From: Pseudomonadota bacterium
GTDB lineage: Bacteria; Pseudomonadota; Gammaproteobacteria; Burkholderiales; Thiobacillaceae
Length of the DNA: 6,651 nt
Direction of reading: 5' to 3'
Assembly (NCBI GenBank): GCA_021780975.1
Contig: JAJXXS010000056.1
Span: forward strand, 1-6,651
Below, one piece after another: positions 1-5,489 of this stretch. Each line of letters starts with the position of its first letter. Within the stretch, counting starts at the first letter, position 1. The notes under the pieces are model-generated. The model saw nothing but the letters and a program-made list of their open reading frames with translations, searched no databases and was not told where the DNA came from. A program made the position numbers and the translations under genes.

Positions 1-832
1 CTTGTTCCGCAGCGAGTTCCTCTTCCTCAACCGCGCCGACCTGCCCGACGAGGAGGAGCAGTACCAGGCCTATCGCAGCGTGGTGGACGCCATGGACGGC
101 AAGCCCGTCACCATCCGCACCCTCGACCTCGGCGCCGACAAGCGCGCGCCCTGGGGACATCGCGCCGCCGAGAATCCCGCCCTGGGCCTGCGCGCCATCC
201 GCCTATGCCTGGCCGAGCCGCGCCTGTTCCAGACCCAGTTGCGCGCCATCCTGCGCGCTTCGGTGCATGGCCGCGTGCGTCTGCTCATCCCCATGCTGGC
301 CAGCCTGGCGGAATTGCGCCAGGCGCTGCAGCATATCGAACAGGCGCGCGCCAGCCTGCGCGCCGACGGCCTGCCCTTCGACCACGGGCTGCCGGTGGGC
401 GGCATGATCGAGGTGCCGGCGGCGGCGCTCATGGCGGCGGCCTTCGCGCGCCATCTCGACTATCTTTCCATCGGCACCAACGATCTCATCCAGTACACCC
501 TGGCCATCGACCGCGTGGACGACGCCGTGGCCCATCTCTACGATCCGCTCAACCCCTCGGTGCTGGAACTGGTGCGCATGACCCTGCGTGCCGGCGAGAA
601 GGCCGGCAAGCCGGTGGCGGTGTGCGGCGAGATGGCGGGCGACCCCAGGCTCACGCGCCTCCTGCTGGGCCTGGGGCTGCGCAATTTTTCCATGCACCCG
701 GCGAGTCTGCTGCAGGTCAAGCAGCAGATCCTGCGCAGCCACGTCGATGAGGTCGCACCCATGGTGCAGCGCCTGCTGAAGAACACCGAGCCGGAGAAAA
801 CCGAGGCCCTGCTCGAACGCCTCAATGCCTGA
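1..832 (+). CDS. ptsI: PTS Enzyme I (phosphoenolpyruvate-protein phosphotransferase), 5'-truncated by window edge
   Basis: Enzyme I takes phosphate from phosphoenolpyruvate and passes it to HPr, the first step of the phosphotransferase system in the cytoplasm. The window holds the last 276 residues, most of the C-terminal PEP-binding barrel; the N-terminal histidine domain lies upstream. The first visible codon is TTG (Leu) inside the motif LFRSEFLF, so it is not a start. Recognisable active-site residues, counted in the fragment, are R3, R39 (TIRTLDLGADK), E137 (MIEVPAA), N160-D161 (SIGTNDL), R171 and C208 (VCGEMAGD). Their spacing matches E. coli Enzyme I R296, R332, E431, N454-D455, R465 and C502, with a constant offset of 293-294, so the domain is intact and probably active. 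In betaproteobacteria this enzyme usually sits after ptsH and a mannose-type EIIA gene and often serves regulation more than sugar uptake; those neighbours are outside the window. A PtsP-type paralogue cannot be fully excluded without the N-terminus. Confidence 0.95.
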   Translation, partial: LFRSEFLFLNRADLPDEEEQYQAYRSVVDAMDGKPVTIRTLDLGADKRAPWGHRAAENPALGLRAIRLCLAEPRLFQTQLRAILRASVHGRVRLLIPMLASLAELRQALQHIEQARASLRADGLPFDHGLPVGGMIEVPAAALMAAAFARHLDYLSIGTNDLIQYTLAIDRVDDAVAHLYDPLNPSVLELVRMTLRAGEKAGKPVAVCGEMAGDPRLTRLLLGLGLRNFSMHPASLLQVKQQILRSHVDEVAPMVQRLLKNTEPEKTEALLERLNA

Positions 833-1472
833 ATCCAGGAGCCTGCCGGCTCCTAGGCGCCCGCGCTATTGGGCGGGCGCCTGCCGTGAATTGGCCGCGC
901 GCGACGAGAGGCTGGCCACCCTCATGGCGCTGCATCGTGACGCCGTGCTGGTGCAGCGCAGCGGGGCCTTCGCCACCTTGGCGCGTGCCATCGTCAGCCA
1001 GCAGATTTCCACGCGCGCCGCCGAGGCCATCTGGATGCGTCTGGCCCAGGCGCTGGGCGAGGTCGCGCCCGCCCGGGTGCTGGCCATTGCTCCCCACAAG
1101 CTGCGCGCCCAGGGACTCACCGTGCGCAAGGCCGAGTATCTGCATGATCTCGCCGGACACTTCGCCGACGGCCGGCTGGACCCGAAGCGCTGGCGGCGCA
1201 GCGCCGACGCCGCGCTCATCGCCCAGCTCACCGCCGTGCGCGGCATCGGCCGCTGGACCGCGGAGATGTTCCTCATCTTCCACTTGAACCGCCCCGACGT
1301 GTGGCCGGTGGACGACATGGGTTTGCAGAAGGCTGTGGCGCGCCATTATCTGGACGGCCGCCTGCCCAATGCCAAGGAATTGTCCGCCTGGGGCGAGCGC
1401 TACGCGCCCTGGCGCACGGTGGCGACCTGGTATCTGTGGCGCAGCCTGGACCCGGACGTGGTGCAGTATTGA
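825..1472 (+). CDS. DNA-3-methyladenine glycosylase II family (AlkA-like, HhH-GPD)
   Basis: A 215-residue base-excision repair glycosylase that should remove alkylated purines such as 3-methyladenine from DNA. The helix-hairpin-helix is at residues 135-147 (LTAVRGIGRWTAE). It is followed by the GPD loop WPVDDMGLQKA at 160-170, where D164 aligns with the catalytic Asp238 of E. coli AlkA. The C-terminal RYAPWRTVATWYLW (192-205) matches the AlkA family RWKPWRS region. An upstream helical segment, IVSQQIS at 56-62, is also typical of the family. It is shorter than E. coli AlkA (282 residues) because it lacks the N-terminal domain, as do many bacterial members. The ATG start lies inside the end of ptsI, overlapping by 8 bases (ATGCCTGA), with no strong ribosome binding site of its own, so translational coupling to ptsI is likely. 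I give no symbol because alkA denotes the long Ada-regulated form. Confidence 0.92.
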   Translation: MPESRSLPAPRRPRYWAGACRELAARDERLATLMALHRDAVLVQRSGAFATLARAIVSQQISTRAAEAIWMRLAQALGEVAPARVLAIAPHKLRAQGLTVRKAEYLHDLAGHFADGRLDPKRWRRSADAALIAQLTAVRGIGRWTAEMFLIFHLNRPDVWPVDDMGLQKAVARHYLDGRLPNAKELSAWGERYAPWRTVATWYLWRSLDPDVVQY

Positions 1473-1520
1473 CGCCCAAGCTAGTCCAGAAGGCATAACG
1501 CCGGAGTTCTTAATCTTATA

Positions 1521-1552
1521 TTCATTAATGGCGCCGGAAGGTCCCCTACAAT
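1521..1552 (+). promoter_or_regulatory. Candidate promoter of the PEP-CTERM hydrolase gene
   Basis: TACAAT at 1547-1552 is one mismatch from the sigma-70 -10 consensus and lies 34 bases before the ATG. No good -35 box is present: the best candidates lie in ATTAAT/CATTAA around 1523-1529, at 17-18 bases. The block just upstream is strikingly A+T-rich for this window and holds an inverted repeat (TTAAT 1510-1514, ATTAA 1524-1528). The change from overlapping genes to a 113-base gap supports a separate promoter here; its exact position is a guess. Confidence 0.28.
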
Positions 1553-1572
1553 GGCCGGCAAATCGAAAAACC

Positions 1573-1580
1573 GAGGAGGA
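1573..1580 (+). promoter_or_regulatory. Strong ribosome binding site GAGGAGGA
   Basis: GAGGAGGA ends five bases before the ATG at 1586. This fixes the start of the hydrolase and agrees with a clean signal peptide beginning at that codon. Confidence 0.8.
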
Positions 1581-1585
1581 TCTTC

Positions 1586-2569
1586 ATGAAACGCATGCCC
1601 CTGCTCGCCGCCCTGCTGGGCCTGGCGCTGAGTACCCCGGCCCTGGCCTTCGACGGCGTGTACGCCTTCGGCGACAGCCTGTCGGACAACGGCAACGTCT
1701 ATGCCGCCACCGGGTGGTTTCCGCCCCCACCCTACTGGCAGGGCCGCTTCTCCAACGGCCCAGTGATGGTGGAGGATCTGGCGAAGGGCCTGGGCGTGAG
1801 CCTGCACGATTACGCCTGGGGTGGCGCCACCAGCGGCAGTACAAATGTCCTCAACAATAATTATGGGTTGTCTGGCCTGCCCGGCCTGAGCCAGGAGATC
1901 AGCAGCTATGTCGGCAGCAACAGCCTCGACCCCAACGGCCTCTACACCGTGTGGGCCGGCGCCGACGACGCGCTGGCGCTGTTCGCCAACCTGTCGACGG
2001 TCACGTTGACCAGCGCCGCCAATACGATAGGCAATAGCACCACCAACGTGACCAACGCAGTGGACACGCTGGAAAGCCATGGCGCGCGCCACATCCTCGT
2101 GCTCAACATGCCCGACCTTGGGCTCACCCCGCGCCTGCTCAGTGCGGACGCCACGATCCCTTATGCATCCAACGCGGCGACCCTGTATTCGCAGGGATTC
2201 AACGCCACGTTGGCATCTAAGCTCGACACGCTCCAGAGCAGCGCGGGCTTCAATGCCAACATCATCCAGTTCGATGTCTTCGGCGCCATGAATCAGGTGT
2301 TCGCCAACGCTGCCAGCTATGGCTTCACCAATCTCACGCAGGGCTGCCTCTACAGCACGGTGTGCGTCAGCAGTTCCGCTGTGCAGGACACCTACGCTTT
2401 CTGGGACGACGTGCACCCCACCGCACATCTGCACCAGATTCTCGCCGACGAGGTACTGGCGGCCGTGCCGGAACCGGCCGAGTGGCTGATGCTGCTGGCG
2501 GGGTTGGGGCTGCTCATGGCCTGGGGCAGGGGGCGTGGAGCAGGGCAGGGAAAGCGCGCAGCAGGGTAA
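1586..2569 (+). CDS. Secreted SGNH/GDSL-family hydrolase with PEP-CTERM sorting signal
   Basis: A 327-residue predicted exported esterase/lipase of the GDSL family. Residues 1-21 form a signal peptide (basic MKR, hydrophobic core, cleavage after ALA). Block I is FGDSLSDNG at 28-36 with nucleophile S31, block II is WGGAT at 78-82, and block V is WDDVHPT at 273-279 with D274 and H277 of the triad. Block III reads WAGADDA (123-129), where the family normally has G-x-N-D; the oxyanion-hole Asn is replaced by D127. The C-terminus is a PEP-CTERM signal: VPEP at 294-297, AEW, a hydrophobic stretch to about 313, then an Arg/Gly/Lys tail. Family knowledge says such proteins are processed by an exosortase and linked to exopolysaccharide-producing cells; no exosortase gene is in the window. 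The gene stands alone with its own ribosome binding site. The substrate cannot be told from sequence. Confidence 0.9.
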   Translation: MKRMPLLAALLGLALSTPALAFDGVYAFGDSLSDNGNVYAATGWFPPPPYWQGRFSNGPVMVEDLAKGLGVSLHDYAWGGATSGSTNVLNNNYGLSGLPGLSQEISSYVGSNSLDPNGLYTVWAGADDALALFANLSTVTLTSAANTIGNSTTNVTNAVDTLESHGARHILVLNMPDLGLTPRLLSADATIPYASNAATLYSQGFNATLASKLDTLQSSAGFNANIIQFDVFGAMNQVFANAASYGFTNLTQGCLYSTVCVSSSAVQDTYAFWDDVHPTAHLHQILADEVLAAVPEPAEWLMLLAGLGLLMAWGRGRGAGQGKRAAG

Positions 2570-3003
2570 AGTGCTGTGAGGGGGATATGGTGCCTGGCCC
2601 CGAGTTGGCATCTCCAAATCTTTCAACAGGATAGACCGAGTGCCTTCGGCGGAACCGCTCACACTGGTCGTCGATCTGACGCGATGATGTGCGCCGGCCG
2701 GGCCGGCCATCCGTTTAGATGTGCAAGCCGAGACCTTTTGCCGGAACGCCTTTGTCCCTAGTTCCAGGTACACCTCTATGGCCGATGGACGGGTCTTCAG
2801 TTTCCGCAGTTCGCTGACGTAAATCCCATCTGTGCTTCCATTTGCAACACGGTCACTCGCGATTCGCGAGGGTCCAAGGTGAGTGATGCGTGGAACGGGT
2901 GTTGCTGCGCCGGGCCGAGAAGAAACGGACGATCACCGCGAAATCCAGAGTGGAGCAAAGACCGGACCGATTTTGTTCCAGTACCAGCAAGCACCGTTGG
3001 GAT
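2570..3003 (+). other. 434-base stretch with no convincing gene
   Basis: Between the hydrolase stop and the preferred methyltransferase start I find no gene that can be supported. The stretch holds GC-rich direct and inverted repeats (GCCGGCC at 2693-2699 and 2702-2708), a hairpin region at 2853-2886, and several short frames without family motifs. On the - strand one frame reads protein-like from about 2824 down to about 2720 (for example ELRKLKTRPSAIEVYLELG), but it has no usable start signal and matches no family I recognise. G+C at 2941-3000 is 31 of 60, lower than in the neighbouring housekeeping genes. No Rho-independent terminator with a T tract follows the hydrolase. Confidence 0.5.
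2853..2886 (+). other. Inverted-repeat region with two partly exclusive hairpins
   Basis: CTCGCG (2856-2861) and CGCGAG (2865-2870) form a perfect 6-base-pair stem with a 3-base loop. TCACTC (2853-2858) is also perfectly complementary to GAGTGA (2881-2886), and the two pairings compete for 2856-2858. The Shine-Dalgarno-like AAGGTGAG at 2876-2883 lies partly in the second stem. There is no T tract, so it is not an intrinsic terminator. A regulatory role is inference only. Confidence 0.35.
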
Positions 3004-3038
3004 ATGCCAAGCATAGGGCTCATAAAAACGGCGTTTAG
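2886..3038 (+). CDS. Possible 50-residue small ORF upstream of the methyltransferase
   Basis: An ATG at 2886, six bases after AAGG (2876-2879), opens a 50-codon frame ending in TAG at 3036-3038. It therefore overlaps the first codons of the methyltransferase start at 3004. The product would be hydrophilic (residues 10-20 GREETDDHREI), without signal peptide, membrane segment or known motif. It could be a leader peptide, a relic, or chance. The same Shine-Dalgarno-like sequence also fits a GTG at 2890 in the methyltransferase frame, so the site may serve either frame or neither. Confidence 0.12.
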   Translation: MRGTGVAAPGREETDDHREIQSGAKTGPILFQYQQAPLGYAKHRAHKNGV

Positions 3039-3879
3039 AGAATGGATTACGCGCGAGCGCAGTCCTCGGCTGCCTGAACCCGACTTGATCATGGACGATG
3101 CGGAGCAGGTCGCGTCCTATGTGCGGGCGGGGCTTGAGGACGGCGTCATGGCGCCGGTCTATCTGTTCCATTGCGCCAATATTTGCGAGGTCATCCGGCC
3201 AGGGGACACCGTGCTGGATCTGGCCTGCGGGCCGGCCAACCAATTGGCGATGGTGGCCCGGCTCAACCCCGGCACGCAATTCGTCGGCGTGGACCTGTCC
3301 GAGCCCATGCTGGAGCAGGCCGGCGCACGGGTTGCGCACCAACAGCTTCGCAATGTCACGTTTCAGCATGGCGACATCACCTCGCTCTCCGCATACCCGA
3401 ACGCTTCGGTCGATGCCGTCATCTCCACCATGGCTTTGCACCACCTGCCGGACGAGCACGCCCTCAAGAGGGCCTTTGCGGAAGTGGCCCGTGTTCTGAG
3501 GCCCGGGGGCGGTGTTTATCTGGTGGATTTCGGGCATCTCAAGGCGGAACGATCCATCCTCTATTTCGCTCATCAATATCAGGACCGGCAGCCCGAACTG
3601 TTTACGCGGGATTACCTGAATTCCCTACGGGCCGCCTTCGCGCCGCAGGATTTCCGTCGGGCGGCCGAGCCCCTATTGCCGCATGCCCACGTGTACGCCA
3701 CGTTCTTCATGCCGTTCATGGTGGCGATCAAGAGCCCGGCGCGTCAGTCCCGAAATTTGGCGTTGACGGCCCAGTTGAAAAAATTGAGAGACGCCCTGCC
3801 CCCCTGGCATCAGACGGATTTCAGGCATCTGTCTGCCCTTTTCCGGTTGGGCGGACTCGACTGCAGCCTGTTGCGCTGA
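3004..3879 (+). CDS. Class I SAM-dependent methyltransferase
   Basis: With the ATG at 3004 the product has 291 residues. The Rossmann-fold methyltransferase motifs are in order: motif I VLDLACGPANQ at 70-80, the acidic SAM-ribose residue D97 in GVDLSEPML (95-103), motif II HGDITSL at 122-128, post-motif STMALHHLPDE at 141-151, and RVLRPGGGVYLVDFG at 163-177. This is the UbiE/Methyltransf_11-type arrangement; the substrate is unknown. The N-terminal block (about 1-60) before the fold looks like part of the protein, since RLPEPDLIMDDAEQV reads as structured sequence. Alternative starts are a GTG at 2890 (38 residues longer, very basic, behind a Shine-Dalgarno-like AAGGTGAG) and an ATG at 3091. 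The ATG at 3004 has no good ribosome binding site, so the start is uncertain. No neighbour suggests a pathway, and the gene may be a separate acquisition. Confidence 0.88.
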   Translation: MPSIGLIKTAFREWITRERSPRLPEPDLIMDDAEQVASYVRAGLEDGVMAPVYLFHCANICEVIRPGDTVLDLACGPANQLAMVARLNPGTQFVGVDLSEPMLEQAGARVAHQQLRNVTFQHGDITSLSAYPNASVDAVISTMALHHLPDEHALKRAFAEVARVLRPGGGVYLVDFGHLKAERSILYFAHQYQDRQPELFTRDYLNSLRAAFAPQDFRRAAEPLLPHAHVYATFFMPFMVAIKSPARQSRNLALTAQLKKLRDALPPWHQTDFRHLSALFRLGGLDCSLLR

Positions 3880-3886
3880 GGAGGTG
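3879..3886 (+). promoter_or_regulatory. Orphan Shine-Dalgarno sequence AGGAGGTG after the methyltransferase
   Basis: AGGAGGTG begins on the last base of the methyltransferase stop codon and is a full match to the anti-Shine-Dalgarno core. The only ATG near it is at 3899, twelve bases on, opening a 14-codon frame (MVRSIHLPARGRAP) that stops at 3941-3943. No real gene follows on this strand. It may be the leftover start region of a lost downstream gene, or chance. Confidence 0.3.
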
Positions 3887-3890
3887 TAGC

Positions 3891-3908
3891 GGCGGAATAT
3901 GGTCCGCT
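3891..3908. terminator. Weak candidate hairpin between convergent genes
   Basis: GCGGA (3892-3896) and TCCGC (3903-3907) form a 5-base-pair stem, six with a G-T pair, around a 6-base loop midway between the two convergent stop codons. There is no run of T on either strand, so it lacks the hallmark of a Rho-independent terminator. The position is right for a bidirectional stop signal; the structure is weak. Confidence 0.15.
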
Positions 3909-3960
3909 CGATCCATCTCCCAGCGCGAGGGCGCGCCCCATAACGCCTGGCCTGGCCCGC

Positions 3961-4590
3961 TTACTTGCTCGTCACCGGCGGGTTGGCCAAAGCCTGATAG
4001 GTGTCCCTGGCGGCCTGGTTCATCAGGTCGGAAATGACCTTGTGCGCGGCGCGGCTGGCTTCTTCGCCTGGGGAGCCGCTCAGCATGTAGGACTTGCCGT
4101 CGACCAGGCCGGACGTGTAGTTTTTGTCCAGCACCACCATCGTGGCGCGCGTCACCTTGACGTGGAGGTTGATATCCACCTGGGGCGTGATGGCGAAGCC
4201 CAGGTTCTTGAGCTGGTTGTAGGCGTACGAGAAGGATGTGATCTTGGGCGTGACCACAACCGCATAGTCGCTGGCATTGTTCAGAGAGTCGGCGAAGCTG
4301 GCGCCGCCCTGGAACAGGTTGTCGAAGGTGTTGACGGCGATCTGGTCGGCGATGTCGCCCAATTCTATGGAAAGCGTGGTGCCGCCGCCGGTGAAGCTCG
4401 TGGGGTGGCCGGAGAACACGTACTTCGCATCGGTCGGCGTGTTGTACACCAGCGCCTTGCCCGGCAGCTTCTGTTCCACCGTGATGGGCTTGTCGGTGAA
4501 GGCGGGGTTGTAATAGGCATTGAACGAACAGGCTCCCAGCAGGGCGACCAGTGGCAGCGCGAGGACGAGGATCAGGCGTAGGACGGACAT
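3961..4590 (-). CDS. Predicted outer-membrane lipoprotein of unknown function
   Basis: A 209-residue protein with a lipoprotein signal peptide: MSVLR, a hydrophobic core, then the lipobox LGAC with the modified cysteine at C21. Ser at +2 favours sorting to the outer membrane by the Lol rules. The mature part is soluble-looking, with alternating hydrophobic residues that suggest beta structure (DYAVVVTPKITSFSYAY at 108-124, VDINLHVKVTRATMVVLD at 137-154) and a helical C-terminus (about 173-203). In outline it resembles small YajG-like lipoproteins, but I see no diagnostic motif and give no name. AGGGAG at 4602-4597 on this strand, six bases before the ATG, supports the start. It follows the other lipoprotein gene after 31 bases and probably shares its transcript. 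It is the last gene before the convergent junction. Confidence 0.87.
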   Translation of the reverse strand: MSVLRLILVLALPLVALLGACSFNAYYNPAFTDKPITVEQKLPGKALVYNTPTDAKYVFSGHPTSFTGGGTTLSIELGDIADQIAVNTFDNLFQGGASFADSLNNASDYAVVVTPKITSFSYAYNQLKNLGFAITPQVDINLHVKVTRATMVVLDKNYTSGLVDGKSYMLSGSPGEEASRAAHKVISDLMNQAARDTYQALANPPVTSK

Positions 4591-4621
4591 GCAAATCTCC
4601 CTGGGGTAATGTTCTTGTATC

Positions 4622-5098
4622 TCAGTGCCCGGCGCCCGGGTTACTTTCGCGCTCGCTTGGGTTCGGCGCGGGCGTCTTGGCCGGTTCGGTGGTGATCGAC
4701 TTCGTCTTGCCCATGTCGACGACGATCAGCTGCGGGTAATCATAGGCAGCGCCGTTGCCGATATCCACCCCCGCACCGATGATGCCGCCGAGCAGGATGT
4801 TGCCGAAGGCCATGCCCTTGGTGGAAGACTTGACGCTGGCCCAACCCGTGGGCAGGCCCGTCTTGCTGCATTCCACCACCATGTCCTGATAGCTGCGGTG
4901 CACGGTGACGCTGCCCGGCGTGGTGACGAACCATGTTCCCTTGTCATTGCGCAACTTGCATTGCGCGCCGGAAACGGCGACATCCTGATGGCGTGTCTCC
5001 ACGGACAGGCTTTGCTGTTCGCCATCGACGATGGAAGCGCAGCCCGATATCAACAGCGTGCCACTCAGGCCAAGGCAGCACAAGGCGGCGTTGCGCAT
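4622..5098 (-). CDS. Predicted lipoprotein of unknown function with glycine-rich segment
   Basis: A 158-residue protein with a lipobox at residues 17-20 (ISGC) after a short hydrophobic signal; C20 would carry the lipid. The mature N-terminus, CASIVDGEQQSLSVET, follows a pattern I recognise from uncharacterised bacterial lipoproteins. Next come a small beta-type region with two cysteines (C47 and C77) around TTPGSVTVHRSY and a glycine-rich segment at about 99-118 (GNILLGGIIGAGVDIGNGAA) that could pack against or enter a membrane. The tail is Pro/Glu/Ser/Lys-rich and probably disordered. C47 and C77 could form a disulphide in the periplasm. A purine-rich GAGGGAGGAG directly precedes the ATG. 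It lies 37 bases after rsfS and 31 before the second lipoprotein on the same strand. Homologues are sometimes misnamed as translation factors; nothing here supports that. Confidence 0.88.
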   Translation of the reverse strand: MRNAALCCLGLSGTLLISGCASIVDGEQQSLSVETRHQDVAVSGAQCKLRNDKGTWFVTTPGSVTVHRSYQDMVVECSKTGLPTGWASVKSSTKGMAFGNILLGGIIGAGVDIGNGAAYDYPQLIVVDMGKTKSITTEPAKTPAPNPSERESNPGAGH

Positions 5099-5135
5099 CT
5101 CCTCCCTCTTTGTTTCCGCTGATCGTTGGTACGTG

Positions 5136-5489
5136 TCAGGCGTGCGCCGCGTGATTGCGCGCCTTCTCGCCCGCGCTCCACAGCTCTTCCAGGTTGTAGT
5201 GGGCGCGGATGGCGGGCTGCATGATGTGCACCAGAATGTCGCCCAGGTCCACCAGCACCCATTCGCCGCTCTGCTCGCCTTCCACGCCGACCACGGGCTG
5301 CTGCAGCTCGTGTGCCTTTTCCCGCACGCTGTTGGCGAGCGCTTTGGTCTGGCGTGCGGAGTCGGCGCTGGCGATGATCATGCATTCGAACAGCGAGGTG
5401 AGGGGGCGTGTGTCCAGCACGGTAATGTCGCGCGCCTTGATGTCTTCGAGAGCCGCAACCACGGCGGCGATCTTGTCTTGCAGGTTCAT
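5136..5489 (-). CDS. rsfS: Ribosome silencing factor RsfS
   Basis: A 117-residue member of the RsfS/Iojap/YbeB family, which binds ribosomal protein uL14 on the 50S subunit and blocks subunit joining when nutrients run low. The whole family pattern is visible: a helical start, DITVLDTRPLTSLFECMIIA (21-40), then the diagnostic block from 70 to 104 containing EGEQSGEWVLVDLGD, VHIMQPAIRAHYNLEELW. Length is normal. The ATG overlaps the nadD stop as ATGA (5489-5486), so translation is probably coupled to nadD; a longer frame upstream would run through nadD and is rejected. In many proteobacteria rlmH follows rsfS, but here two lipoprotein genes do. Confidence 0.97.
   Translation of the reverse strand: MNLQDKIAAVVAALEDIKARDITVLDTRPLTSLFECMIIASADSARQTKALANSVREKAHELQQPVVGVEGEQSGEWVLVDLGDILVHIMQPAIRAHYNLEELWSAGEKARNHAAHA

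Noticed and set aside
1529..1566. Possible sigma-54 promoter before the PEP-CTERM gene, as reported for some PEP-CTERM genes.
   Set aside because: The GG dinucleotides at 1530-1531 and 1553-1554 are not followed by GC ten bases later.
1481..2773. A 430-codon open frame on the - strand.
   Set aside because: It lies antisense to the GDSL hydrolase, has a GTG start without ribosome binding site and is rich in His/Gln/Gly/Val as expected for a shadow of a G+C-rich gene. The sense gene has clear motifs, signal peptide and ribosome binding site.
2797..3576. A 259-codon open frame on the - strand.
   Set aside because: It is antisense to the methyltransferase, whose SAM motifs are unmistakable; no family motif is seen in the antisense product.
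3929..3938. Perfect palindrome GGGCGCGCCC between the convergent genes as a terminator.
   Set aside because: It has no room for a loop and no following T tract; a 10-base G+C palindrome is not surprising in this DNA.
4042..4581. A 179-codon + strand frame.
   Set aside because: Shadow of the lipoprotein gene on the other strand, with Gly/Val/Arg-rich composition and no motif.
3821..4594. A 257-codon - strand frame overlapping the first lipoprotein.
   Set aside because: It is the shifted frame of the lipoprotein gene, Arg/His/Pro-rich and without a lipobox; the frame at 3961-4590 has a proper signal peptide and ribosome binding site.
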